Below, one piece after another: positions 1 through 5,060 of a DNA stretch of 5,240 bases. Source of the DNA: CAWBRT01 sp050015355 (GTDB lineage Bacteria > Acidobacteriota > Terriglobia > Terriglobales > Acidobacteriaceae); NCBI GenBank assembly GCA_050015355.1, contig JBEKBO010000194.1:1-5240 (forward strand). Reading direction: 5' to 3'. Both the position numbers and the translations under genes were made by a program. The notes under the pieces were generated by a model. The model worked only from the letters and a program-made list of their open reading frames with translations. It searched no databases and had not been told where the DNA came from. The first letter of the stretch is position 1, and every line of letters starts with the position of its first letter.

Positions 1-90
1 ATTGCCATTGGCTTGGCATTCCTGGCGCCGTTTGTCATTAATTTTGCGCTCAGGCGGCTGCTCAAGGACGAGCGCGAGCGGACGGCCTGA
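1..90 (+). CDS. C-terminus of an unidentified membrane protein (partial)
   Basis: The first reading frame is open from the window edge to TGA at 88-90, giving 29 residues. The visible part starts with about 17 hydrophobic residues (IAIGLAFLAPFVINFAL), consistent with the end of a last transmembrane helix. A short charged tail follows (RRLLKDERERTA), which by the positive-inside rule would be cytoplasmic. This suits the C-terminus of a multi-pass transporter or permease, but the fragment is too short to name a family. Two palindromes follow within about 110 bp and the next gene is convergent, so this is the end of its transcription unit. Confidence 0.6.
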   Translation: MAIGLAFLAPFVINFALRRLLKDERERTA

Positions 91-101
91 GAACTTGTGT
101 C

Positions 102-140
102 GGTGCCCCACATCTGCCGCAGTTAGCAGATGTGGGACTT
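102..140 (+). repeat. Palindromic repeat P1 (GGTGCCCCA frame, CATCTGC stem)
   Basis: CCCACATCTGC (107-117) and GCAGATGTGGG (126-136) form a perfect 11-bp stem with an 8-nt loop. A T-rich stretch follows on the + strand (ACTTTGATTTTGATT). It starts 12 bp after the stop codon of the upstream gene and could act as its terminator. P4 at 4829 has nearly the same left arm, with one difference in 17 bases, and the same right arm, so this is a dispersed repeat and not a one-off terminator. Confidence 0.75.
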
Positions 141-195
141 TGATTTTGATTCACTGGCGGTTGCGGTTGGCTCATGTGGGAACGATGGAATCTGG

Positions 196-273
196 GTGGC
201 CCATTCTAGCCTGCATCGGGGCCCCCGACGAGGCTCGGCTCGTTGGGGTGATCGGTTGGCTAGAGTGGGGTAG
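196..273 (+). repeat. Compound palindromic repeat P2 (nested hairpins)
   Basis: The outer stem pairs CCCATTCTAGCC (200-211) with GGCTAGAGTGGG (258-269): 12 bp with one G-T wobble. Inside its loop is a second hairpin, 223-232 with 239-248: 10 bp with one wobble and a 6-nt loop. The edges resemble P1, P4 and P5 (GGTGGCCCA at left, TGGGGTAGTT at right), but the stem sequence differs. It lies between the convergent ends of the first gene and the TPR gene, where a bidirectional terminator could sit. Confidence 0.7.
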
Positions 274-300
274 TTCCTCTCTGAGAATTGCACGTGGGGT

Positions 301-618
301 TTACCGCTCCAGATCATCGAGCATGAGTTGCATCTCGGATTCCGCGTGGCGATTCCCGCTGCGTTTAGCGGCGGCAATTCCATCCCGCAGCATTTGCGCC
401 GCCTCGGCGCGGCGATCCGCGCCCGCCAGTGATTGCGCGGCCATGAAGTAAGCGTTGGCGTAATCGGGATGTTTTTCGAGCAGCAGCTTGAACTCGGCGA
501 CCGCTGCGTCGACATTGCCGGAGTTAGAGTACTCCATCGCCAGCGCGTAGCGGGTCAACAGGTTGTTCGTGTCCTGAGCAAGAATTTCCTTGAGCTGCTC
601 CACTCGACTTGGCGCCAT
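301..618 (-). CDS. Small TPR-repeat protein
   Basis: This encodes a 105-residue protein (MAPSRVEQLKEILAQD...) ending LMLDDLER. The helical pairs at about residues 19-53 (RYALAMEYSNSGNVDAAVAEF, then a helix ending KHPDY) and 54-89 (AYFMAAQSLAGADRRAEAA) show the tetratricopeptide pattern of small and aromatic residues with a Pro at the repeat boundary. TPR units bind other proteins, but no partner can be read here. There is no signal peptide or membrane segment, so it is probably cytoplasmic. The start at 618 is chosen because GAGG (628-625 on this strand) lies 6 nt upstream; an ATG at 624 abuts the GAGG and an ATG at 732 has no well-spaced site. Short TPR proteins of this form seem typical of Acidobacteriota (recalled, not searched). 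It is transcribed alone, convergent with the first gene and divergent from the gene at 988. Confidence 0.8.
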   Translation of the reverse strand: MAPSRVEQLKEILAQDTNNLLTRYALAMEYSNSGNVDAAVAEFKLLLEKHPDYANAYFMAAQSLAGADRRAEAAQMLRDGIAAAKRSGNRHAESEMQLMLDDLER

Positions 619-770
619 CTGCATCCTCGGCACGCCAAGGTTTCCAACATGTGCCGTAGTTGCGTATGTTGGGATCAGCGCGGCGGCCAGCAACATCTTA
701 TCGTACTCCCGCCCCGTCTCTGGAGTCGTCATCCCCCGCGTCCGGGTAGTGTCCTAAAGCTGCGTTGCCG
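619..770. other. Left part of the divergent intergenic gap, no gene supported
   Basis: This is the upstream region of the TPR gene. The - strand frame stays open back to an ATG at 732, but that ATG has no spaced ribosome binding site and the extra 38 residues do not fit the TPR fold. No convincing -35/-10 pair was found for the TPR gene, although one must lie here or in P3. The rest of the 369-bp gap (771-987) holds palindrome P3 and a candidate promoter for the gene at 988. Confidence 0.4.
625..628 (-). promoter_or_regulatory. Ribosome binding site deciding the TPR start
   Basis: On the - strand GAGG is followed by 6 nt and then ATG at 618. It supports that start over the in-frame ATG at 624, which touches it. 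The site forms the 3' half of a small inverted repeat (625-640, CCTTGGC-GT-GCCGAGG on the - strand, one G-U pair), which could partly hide it in mRNA. Confidence 0.45.
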
Positions 771-890
771 GGTGCCCCAGGTTTCGCGCCGCCAAGGAAC
801 TCTTTTGAGACAATCCGCGCAGCCTGTCTGGCTGTGCGACCTGCAGCAAAAAGCTCATTCGGTTCGCGGCGCTAACCTGGGATAGTTTTT
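771..890 (+). repeat. Long compound palindromic repeat P3
   Basis: The outer stem has two parts: CCCAGGTT (776-783) with AACCTGGG (874-881), then GCGCCGC (786-792) with GCGGCGC (866-872). They are separated by an asymmetric internal loop (2 nt against 1). P5 at 5061 has the same architecture, including that 2:1 bulge, but only a 7-nt apical loop. Here the apex holds 73 nt with its own hairpin: GCGCAGCC (817-824) with GGCTGTGC (830-837), one G-T pair. A T run (885-890 region) follows. It lies between divergent genes, so a terminator role is not the obvious explanation. Confidence 0.75.
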
Positions 891-904
891 GTACTTGTTG
901 CGAA

Positions 905-934
905 TTGTCCCCTCGCCGTGCAGGTCTGTAGAAT
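905..934 (+). promoter_or_regulatory. Candidate sigma-70-type promoter for the gene at 988
   Basis: TTGTCC (905-910) and TAGAAT (929-934) are separated by 18 bp. The -10 matches TATAAT at 5 of 6 positions and the -35 matches TTGACA at 4 of 6. It would give a leader of roughly 45-50 nt before the ATG at 988. It was found by eye only, with no transcript evidence. Confidence 0.35.
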
Positions 935-987
935 AGCGGTACTCGGCGAAGTCCAGCTGCGGCGGCAATTCCCTTTGAGATGATTCT

Positions 988-1407
988 ATGTGTTGCCCTT
1001 ATTTCATTCCGGACCAGCGCCATGATGCCGATCTGTGGCTTTGGCGCCAGCGCTTGCCCTTGGGCGACGCTTTCCGCGGCTGCTGTTCGGCTTCCGGGCA
1101 CCAGGGAGAGCGACCGGATGACGAAGCTTTGCGGCAGTGCAACCTCGGCTATGCTCGCTGTGCCTGGCTTCCCGTCGAACGCGCCGCCGATGCCGTCCGC
1201 TTCTGCGTGCCGCGCGACGCGCCGGCGATTCTGCGGATTCTCTTCGCCATGGAGTTGAACCATGCGCCCGGCGAATCCGGAGTGCTGGAATTCTCGCGGG
1301 CAACTTCCACCTGGCTGAACTCTCATCGCGATAAGCGGCTTCAGCGTCAGGCAGAGTGCTTTTTGGCCGCATACCTCAGCCGCCGGGGCCCCCATCACGC
1401 GCCGTAG
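988..1407 (+). CDS. Conserved-looking cysteine-rich protein of unknown function
   Basis: This encodes a 139-residue soluble protein that I cannot assign to a named family. Eight cysteines lie at 2, 3, 32, 33, 51, 58, 73 and 124. The segments CCPYFIP (2-8), RLPLGDAFRGCC (22-33) and CNLGYARCAW (51-60) look like conserved cores, and the cysteine spacing could support a bound metal or Fe-S cluster; that is an inference. There is no signal peptide or membrane helix. The start is constrained by an in-frame TGA at 976-978, only 12 bp upstream; the ribosome site is weak (GAG at 977-979, 8 nt away). Competing overlapping frames give arginine- and serine-rich proteins with no motif, whereas this one has balanced composition. 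The thioesterase gene follows in the same direction after 111 bp, so co-transcription is possible but not shown. Similar proteins seem to occur in Acidobacteriota (recall, not a search). Confidence 0.65.
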   Translation: MCCPYFIPDQRHDADLWLWRQRLPLGDAFRGCCSASGHQGERPDDEALRQCNLGYARCAWLPVERAADAVRFCVPRDAPAILRILFAMELNHAPGESGVLEFSRATSTWLNSHRDKRLQRQAECFLAAYLSRRGPHHAP

Positions 1408-1501
1408 TTGCGGGTGATGGGGCAAACACCCGGCACCCCCGGCACGCGCGTAGTCGCGCGGGCTGGGGTAGAGTGGCCGCTGGGCAATGAAGTCTTCAAG
1501 C

Positions 1502-1511
1502 AGGGAAAGGA
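1502..1511 (+). promoter_or_regulatory. Ribosome binding site deciding the thioesterase start
   Basis: AGGGAAAGGA is a strong purine-rich Shine-Dalgarno sequence ending 7 nt before the GTG at 1519. No comparable site precedes the in-frame TTG at 1408 or ATG at 1417, which would add 37 or 34 low-complexity residues (GQTPGTPGTR...) outside the hotdog domain. Confidence 0.7.
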
Positions 1512-1518
1512 TCGTCTG

Positions 1519-2061
1519 GTGAGCACCGAAAGCGAAAAGGAAGAACAAGCAAGAACCCGGTTCGACGCATTGCTGAACCCGAAACCGGTTGCCGGGTCGG
1601 CTTCCGAGATGGTGCAATACGTTCTTCCGAACGACGCTAACCCGCTCGGCGCCCTGCTGGGCGGACGGCTGATGCACTGGATCGATCTGGCGGGAGCGCT
1701 GGCGGCGCACCGGCATTCACGCAGTTACGTCGTTACCGCCTCCATCGATCACCTGGATTTTCTCGTGCCCGGCCGCGTCGGTGACCTCATGATATTGCAG
1801 TCCTCGGTCAACCGGGTCTTCCGCACCTCGCTCGAGGTCGGCGTAAAGGTCTCGGTCGAGCATTACTTGTCGAACGAGCGCAGTCACGTGAGCAGCGCTT
1901 ACCTGACATTCGTGGCCGTAGACCGCCATGGGCGCAAACTCCAGGTGCCTCCGGTATTGCCGGAGACCGAGGACGAGAAGCGCCGCTATGATGATGCGGG
2001 CCGGCGGCGCGAAATCCGGCAGGCGGAAAAGATACGCAAACTGGAGCGGCTCAAACCCTGA
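1519..2061 (+). CDS. Acyl-CoA thioesterase, hotdog fold (YciA/YkhA/BACH-like)
   Basis: This encodes a 180-residue cytoplasmic enzyme expected to hydrolyse acyl-CoA to free fatty acid and CoA; substrate length cannot be read. Family features are a strand ending in LPNDANPLGALLGGRLMHWIDLAG (36-59), VVTASIDHLDFLVPGRVGD (71-89) and RTSLEVGVKV (102-111). The DAN...GG...D block is the usual active-site region: by comparison with YciA-type enzymes, Asn41 and Asp56 are the probable catalytic or binding residues (alignment by eye). Family members commonly act as dimers or hexamers. After the hotdog domain (to about 146) comes a highly charged tail, 149-180, rich in E, K and R and probably one helix or coiled coil. 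The GTG start is fixed by AGGGAAAGGA 7 nt upstream. No clear terminator follows; the MITE-like element begins 51 bp after the stop. Confidence 0.88.
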   Translation: MSTESEKEEQARTRFDALLNPKPVAGSASEMVQYVLPNDANPLGALLGGRLMHWIDLAGALAAHRHSRSYVVTASIDHLDFLVPGRVGDLMILQSSVNRVFRTSLEVGVKVSVEHYLSNERSHVSSAYLTFVAVDRHGRKLQVPPVLPETEDEKRRYDDAGRRREIRQAEKIRKLERLKP

Positions 2062-2112
2062 GCATTTCGCCCCATCGGCTCCCCGGCAGGCAACGTGGTC
2101 GCGTGTATTGGA

Positions 2113-2318
2113 CTAGACCTGGTTGCATAAGTATTTCTTTGGAGGGGCCGGCATACATGACAGCTCTTCGCTATGGCTTATATGTCTTGGGGTTAGGCAT
2201 TGCTCCAGTCTTAAAAGAGATCATGTCAGCCGCGTCGTCCGGAGCCATAATGGCATGGGCTTTAGCCCCTGAGGGAATTGCGGGTTCTTCCAAAATGCAT
2301 TTGTGCAACCAGTTCTAG
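2113..2318. mobile_element. MITE-like element with CTAG-bounded inverted repeats
   Basis: The ends are imperfect inverted repeats of 20 bp: CTAGACCTGGTTGCATAAGT (2113-2132) against the reverse complement of ATTTGTGCAACCAGTTCTAG (2299-2318). 17 of 20 positions match and the outer 15 bp have one mismatch. Both ends carry CTAG, the preferred target of IS630-type elements, which duplicate TA. The interior codes for nothing recognisable. It contains the small hairpin GGGCT-TT-AGCCC (2257-2268) in a context (GGCATGGGCTTTAGCCCCTGAGG) that I recall as a dispersed acidobacterial motif. At 206 bp with no transposase, it fits a non-autonomous miniature element. It ends 37 bp before the cydA ATG. Confidence 0.5.
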
Positions 2319-2355
2319 CCGTTAACCTTTTCTCCGCAGTCAAGGTGAACGTTAC

Positions 2356-3699
2356 ATGGACAGCGCTGAATTCATACATCGATTGCATTTCGCCTTTACG
2401 GTTACTTATCACTATCTTTTTCCGCAGCTCACCATGGGACTGGCGCCGCTCATCGTGGCGCTAAAGACCCTGGCCCTGTGGAAGAAAGACCAGCGTTACG
2501 ACGATGCCGCGCGCTTCTGGGCGAAGATCTTCGGCATTTCCTTCGTCTTCGGCGTGGTCACGGGAATCCCCATGGAGTTCCAGTTCGGCACCAACTGGTC
2601 GCATTTTTCCAAATACGCCGGCGGCGTTATCGGACAAACGTTGGCCATGGAAGGCACCTTCGCCTTCTTCCTGGAGTCGGCTTTTCTGGGACTGTTTCTC
2701 TACGGCGAAAAGCGGCTGAGCAAAATTGCTCACTGGTGGTCGGCCGTGGCCGTGTTTGCCGGCTCCTGGCTGTCGGGCTACTTCATCGTAGCCACCGACG
2801 CCTGGATGCAGCACCCGGTGGCGTATGCGCGGACCGCCGATGGCGCGGTGACGCTCACCAGCTTCTGGGGACTGGTGCTGAATCCGTGGGCCATCTGGCA
2901 ATACGCGCACAACATGACCGGCGCGGGCGTGACCGGCGCTTTTGCCATGATGGCCGTTGGCGCCTTCTACCTGCTCAGCAAACAGCATTTGGAGCAGGCA
3001 AAAATCTTCCTCAAGGTTGGCGTGGCCGCGGCGCTGATCTTTGTGATCCCGTTGATCGGGCCCACGGGCGACGGCCAGGGGCGCAACCTGGCCGAGCATC
3101 AACCGGTCACGCTGGCCGCCATGGAAGCGTTGTTCGAGTCGCGCCAGGGCGCTCCGCTGGTGATCATCGGTCAACCCGACGTCGAGCGAAAGAGGATCGA
3201 CAATCCGATTGTGGTTCCGCGCATTCTCAGCCTCCTCTCCTACCGCAGTTGGAATGCTCGGATGCAGGGGCTGGATGCGTTTCCGCGGTCGGAGTGGCCG
3301 GATAACATTCCATTGCTCTACTTCAGCTACCACATCATGGTCGGCCTGGGGACGATCTTCATGGCCGTCATGCTGGTTGCGGCCTTGCTGCTCTGGCGCA
3401 AGCGGCTCTTCGAAGCGCGCTGGATGCTCTGGATTCTGCTGCTGAGTTTCCCGCTGCCCTTCATCGCCAACACGGCGGGCTGGATGACGGCCGAGATCGG
3501 GCGGCAGCCATATCTCGTCTATGGATTGATGCGCACGGCCGACGGTTTTTCCAAGTCCGTTTCGGCGGGCAATGGCTGGTTCACGCTGCTCGGCTTCATG
3601 GGAATGTATTCCATTCTGTCCATTCTCTTCCTCTTCCTGATCCGCCGCGAGATCGAGCACGGTCCCGAGGCGCACGGGGAACAAGCGGGGGTGAATTAA
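2356..3699 (+). CDS. cydA: Cytochrome bd-type quinol oxidase subunit I
   Basis: This is the haem-bearing subunit of cytochrome bd, a membrane enzyme that oxidises quinol and reduces O2 to water without proton pumping and with high oxygen affinity. It has 447 residues and about nine membrane helices. By alignment by eye to E. coli CydA: His19 in YHYLFPQLTMG (haem b595 ligand), Glu100-equivalent acidic site in AMEGT (Glu99), Glu107 in FFLES, His185 in YAHNMTGA (b558 ligand), Met328 in HIMVG (b558 ligand, E. coli Met393) and Glu380 in AEIGRQP (Glu445). The quinol loop keeps Glu257 (LAAMEALFES) but has Thr252 where E. coli has Lys252. His326 stands where E. coli has Arg391, and GRQPY replaces GRQPW. 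The protein is shorter than E. coli CydA (522 residues), so it belongs to the short Q-loop type. AAGGTGA (2342-2348) lies 7 nt before the ATG. cydB starts 1 nt after the stop. Confidence 0.96.
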   Translation: MDSAEFIHRLHFAFTVTYHYLFPQLTMGLAPLIVALKTLALWKKDQRYDDAARFWAKIFGISFVFGVVTGIPMEFQFGTNWSHFSKYAGGVIGQTLAMEGTFAFFLESAFLGLFLYGEKRLSKIAHWWSAVAVFAGSWLSGYFIVATDAWMQHPVAYARTADGAVTLTSFWGLVLNPWAIWQYAHNMTGAGVTGAFAMMAVGAFYLLSKQHLEQAKIFLKVGVAAALIFVIPLIGPTGDGQGRNLAEHQPVTLAAMEALFESRQGAPLVIIGQPDVERKRIDNPIVVPRILSLLSYRSWNARMQGLDAFPRSEWPDNIPLLYFSYHIMVGLGTIFMAVMLVAALLLWRKRLFEARWMLWILLLSFPLPFIANTAGWMTAEIGRQPYLVYGLMRTADGFSKSVSAGNGWFTLLGFMGMYSILSILFLFLIRREIEHGPEAHGEQAGVN

Positions 3700-3700
3700 C

Positions 3701-4747
3701 ATGCCGACACTCTGGTTCTGCATCATCGCCGTTATGCTGACCTGTTACGTCATCCTCGACGGCTTCGACATTGGCGCCGGCGCCATTCACCTGCTCGCCG
3801 CCCGCACCGACGATGAACGCAAGCAAGTGATCCGCGCCATTGGCCCGGTGTGGGACGGCAACGAAGTCTGGCTGCTGGCCACCGGCGGCGTGCTCTATTT
3901 CGTTTTTCCGCAGCTCTATGCCTCCAGCTTCAGCGGCTTCTACCTGCCGCTGATGATGGTGCTTTGGCTGCTCATGCTGCGCGCCATCGGCATCGAGTTC
4001 CGAACCCACATCGAGCAGGATGTCTGGAAGGCATTCTTCGACGGCATCTTCGCCCTGGCCAGTATTTTGCTGGCCATCTTTTACGGAGCCGCGCTGGGCA
4101 ACGTGGTGCGCGGCGTGCCGCTCGGCCCGGATCATTACTTCTTCCTGCCGCTGTTCACCAATTGGCAAGTTGGGCGCGAGCCCGGCATTCTGGATTGGTA
4201 CACCGTGCTCTCCGGCGTGCTGGCGCTGGTGGCGCTGGCGAGCCACGGAGCCCACTACGTCGCCGTGAAGACCGAAGATGGCGTAAACCAGCGGGCGCGC
4301 CGGATTGCCGTAGTGCTTTGGCCGGCGCAGCTTGCGCTCACCTTGTTAAGCCTGGTGGCGACCCTGTGGATTCGTCCCGAACTGGTGGCCAACTACCGGG
4401 CCGCGCCGGTCGGATTCATCATTCCGTTGGCGGTCTTCGGCAGTATCTTCGCCATGTTCATCTTCGGACGCAAGGGCAACGACCTGGGCGCGTTTCTCGC
4501 CTCGTCGCTTTATTTGGCATTCATGCTCGTCGGAGCCGTCTTCGCGCTCTACCCGGTCATCCTGCCGGCCGTCGACCCGCGCTACAACCTCACCATCCAG
4601 AACTCGGTCACCTCCAGTTACGCGCTGGCGGTAGGGCTCTGTTGGTGGAGCGTGGGCATCGTGCTGGCCATCGCCTACTTTGTCTTCATCTACCGCATGT
4701 TCCGCGGCAAAGTGAAACTGAGCGACAGCGGCGAGCACGGCTACTGA
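3701..4747 (+). CDS. cydB: Cytochrome bd-type quinol oxidase subunit II
   Basis: This is the partner subunit of CydA, required for assembly of the bd oxidase in the cytoplasmic membrane. It has 348 residues and about eight or nine hydrophobic segments. Family motifs are YVILDGFDIGAGAIHLL (16-32), GPVWDGNEVWLLATGG (48-63), FSGFYLPLM (77-85), GNVVRGVPLG (133-142), SHGAHYVAVKT (181-191) and LYPVILPAVDP with LTIQNSVTSS (283-306). Asp20 and the WDGNEVW block (51-57) match conserved acidic and aromatic positions near the proton path and haem pocket in CydB. The ribosome site GGGGGTGA (3687-3694) lies inside the end of cydA, 6 nt before the ATG, and only one base separates the two genes, so they are co-transcribed and probably translationally coupled. 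No cydX-like short gene follows, and cydCD are not in the window. A terminator-like repeat cluster begins about 45 bp downstream. Confidence 0.96.
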   Translation: MPTLWFCIIAVMLTCYVILDGFDIGAGAIHLLAARTDDERKQVIRAIGPVWDGNEVWLLATGGVLYFVFPQLYASSFSGFYLPLMMVLWLLMLRAIGIEFRTHIEQDVWKAFFDGIFALASILLAIFYGAALGNVVRGVPLGPDHYFFLPLFTNWQVGREPGILDWYTVLSGVLALVALASHGAHYVAVKTEDGVNQRARRIAVVLWPAQLALTLLSLVATLWIRPELVANYRAAPVGFIIPLAVFGSIFAMFIFGRKGNDLGAFLASSLYLAFMLVGAVFALYPVILPAVDPRYNLTIQNSVTSSYALAVGLCWWSVGIVLAIAYFVFIYRMFRGKVKLSDSGEHGY

Positions 4748-4793
4748 TTGCCGGGAGGGATAACGTCTACTGGTCCTAAACGCACCTCGCGAG

Positions 4794-4823
4794 TGTCATC
4801 CTGAGCGCAGCGAAGGATCTGCT
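4794..4823 (+). repeat. Short dispersed repeat A (intact copy)
   Basis: TGTCATCCTGAGCGCAGC followed by GAAGGATCTGCT forms an imperfect hairpin: ATCCT (4798-4802) against AGGAT (4814-4818), with a short inner GC/GC pair and a small apex. Six T residues follow (4823-4828), so on the + strand it could be a weak terminator for cydAB. A second, interrupted copy lies at 4958. I recall this sequence as very common between genes in Acidobacteriota. Confidence 0.7.
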
Positions 4824-4828
4824 TTTTT

Positions 4829-4871
4829 GGTGCCCCATATCTGCCCGCCTTTGGCAGATGTGGGGTAGTTT
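4829..4871 (+). terminator. Palindromic repeat P4, probable cydAB terminator
   Basis: CCCCATATCTGCC (4833-4845) pairs with GGCAGATGTGGGG (4853-4865): 13 bp with one G-T wobble and a 7-nt loop. TAGTTTCTTCTTTCT follows. A strong GC-capped stem plus a pyrimidine-rich tail about 85 bp after cydB fits an intrinsic terminator. The same stem recurs in P1, so it is also a member of the dispersed palindrome family. Confidence 0.65.
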
Positions 4872-4908
4872 CTTCTTTCTGAATCGTAACGCGCGGATGT
4901 CTATCCCA

Positions 4909-4930
4909 AGCCGCTTTTGCCGTTGCGGCT
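4909..4930. repeat. Small hairpin AGCCGC/GCGGCT
   Basis: A perfect 6-bp stem (4909-4914 with 4925-4930) encloses a 10-nt loop in the gap between P4 and A'. It is short enough to arise by chance and has no T tract. Its right arm runs into CGGCTACTGATT, which also spans the cydB stop codon. Confidence 0.3.
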
Positions 4931-4957
4931 ACTGATTCTAACCATATGCCTCGTGGG

Positions 4958-5033
4958 TGTCATCCTGAGCGCAGCCGGGGTCCCCGGCGACGGCCGCGTT
5001 TGCCGTTGCTGGGGTGGAAGCGAAGGATCTGCT
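4958..5033 (+). repeat. Repeat A' (copy of A split by a 46-bp hairpin insert)
   Basis: The left half TGTCATCCTGAGCGCAGC (4958-4975) and right half GAAGGATCTGCT (5022-5033) are identical to repeat A. Between them lie 46 bp (4976-5021) that end in a repeat of AGC. The insert is dominated by a 13-bp stem with two G-T pairs: 4982-4994 with 5002-5014, loop 7 nt. It also contains the perfect palindrome CGGGGTCCCCG (4976-4986). The outer ATCCT/AGGAT pairing of A is kept, so the insert extends the apex without breaking the stem. Confidence 0.7.
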
Positions 5034-5060
5034 TCTTCTCGCACCTCAGAAGCAAAGTTC

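Noticed and set aside
102..273. P1 and P2 as a CRISPR-like or riboswitch structure
   Set aside because: There is no regular spacer array, and the hairpins lie after a stop codon between convergent genes, not in a leader.
1408..1518. Upstream TTG/ATG starts for the thioesterase, and TAGAGT (1467-1472) as a -10 box
   Set aside because: The added residues are low complexity and outside the domain, and GTG at 1519 has a strong, well-spaced ribosome site. No -35 lies at a suitable distance from TAGAGT.
754..1716. 320-codon open frame on the - strand
   Set aside because: It lies antisense across P3, the cysteine-rich gene and the thioesterase start. The translation has no recognisable motif, and the + strand genes explain the region.
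2108..2136. TTGGAC-N17-GTATTT as a cydAB promoter
   Set aside because: The -10 match is poor and the pair straddles the element's end repeat. It is too weak to annotate.
2103..2318. 71-codon + strand frame ending MHLCNQF
   Set aside because: It lies almost entirely inside the inverted-repeat element, its stop falls in the right end repeat, and it has no known domain. Part of it (AWALAPEG) is just the translation of the GGGCTTTAGCCCC hairpin.
2461..3726. 421-codon open frame on the - strand
   Set aside because: It is exactly antisense to cydA, is rich in H, Q, R and E, and has no domain. This is a typical shadow of a GC-rich membrane gene.
4748..4779. Possible cydX-like small gene after cydB
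   Set aside because: A GGGAGGG resembling a ribosome site is present, but no ATG or GTG start with a hydrophobic short frame follows; the frame closes at once (VYWS then stop).
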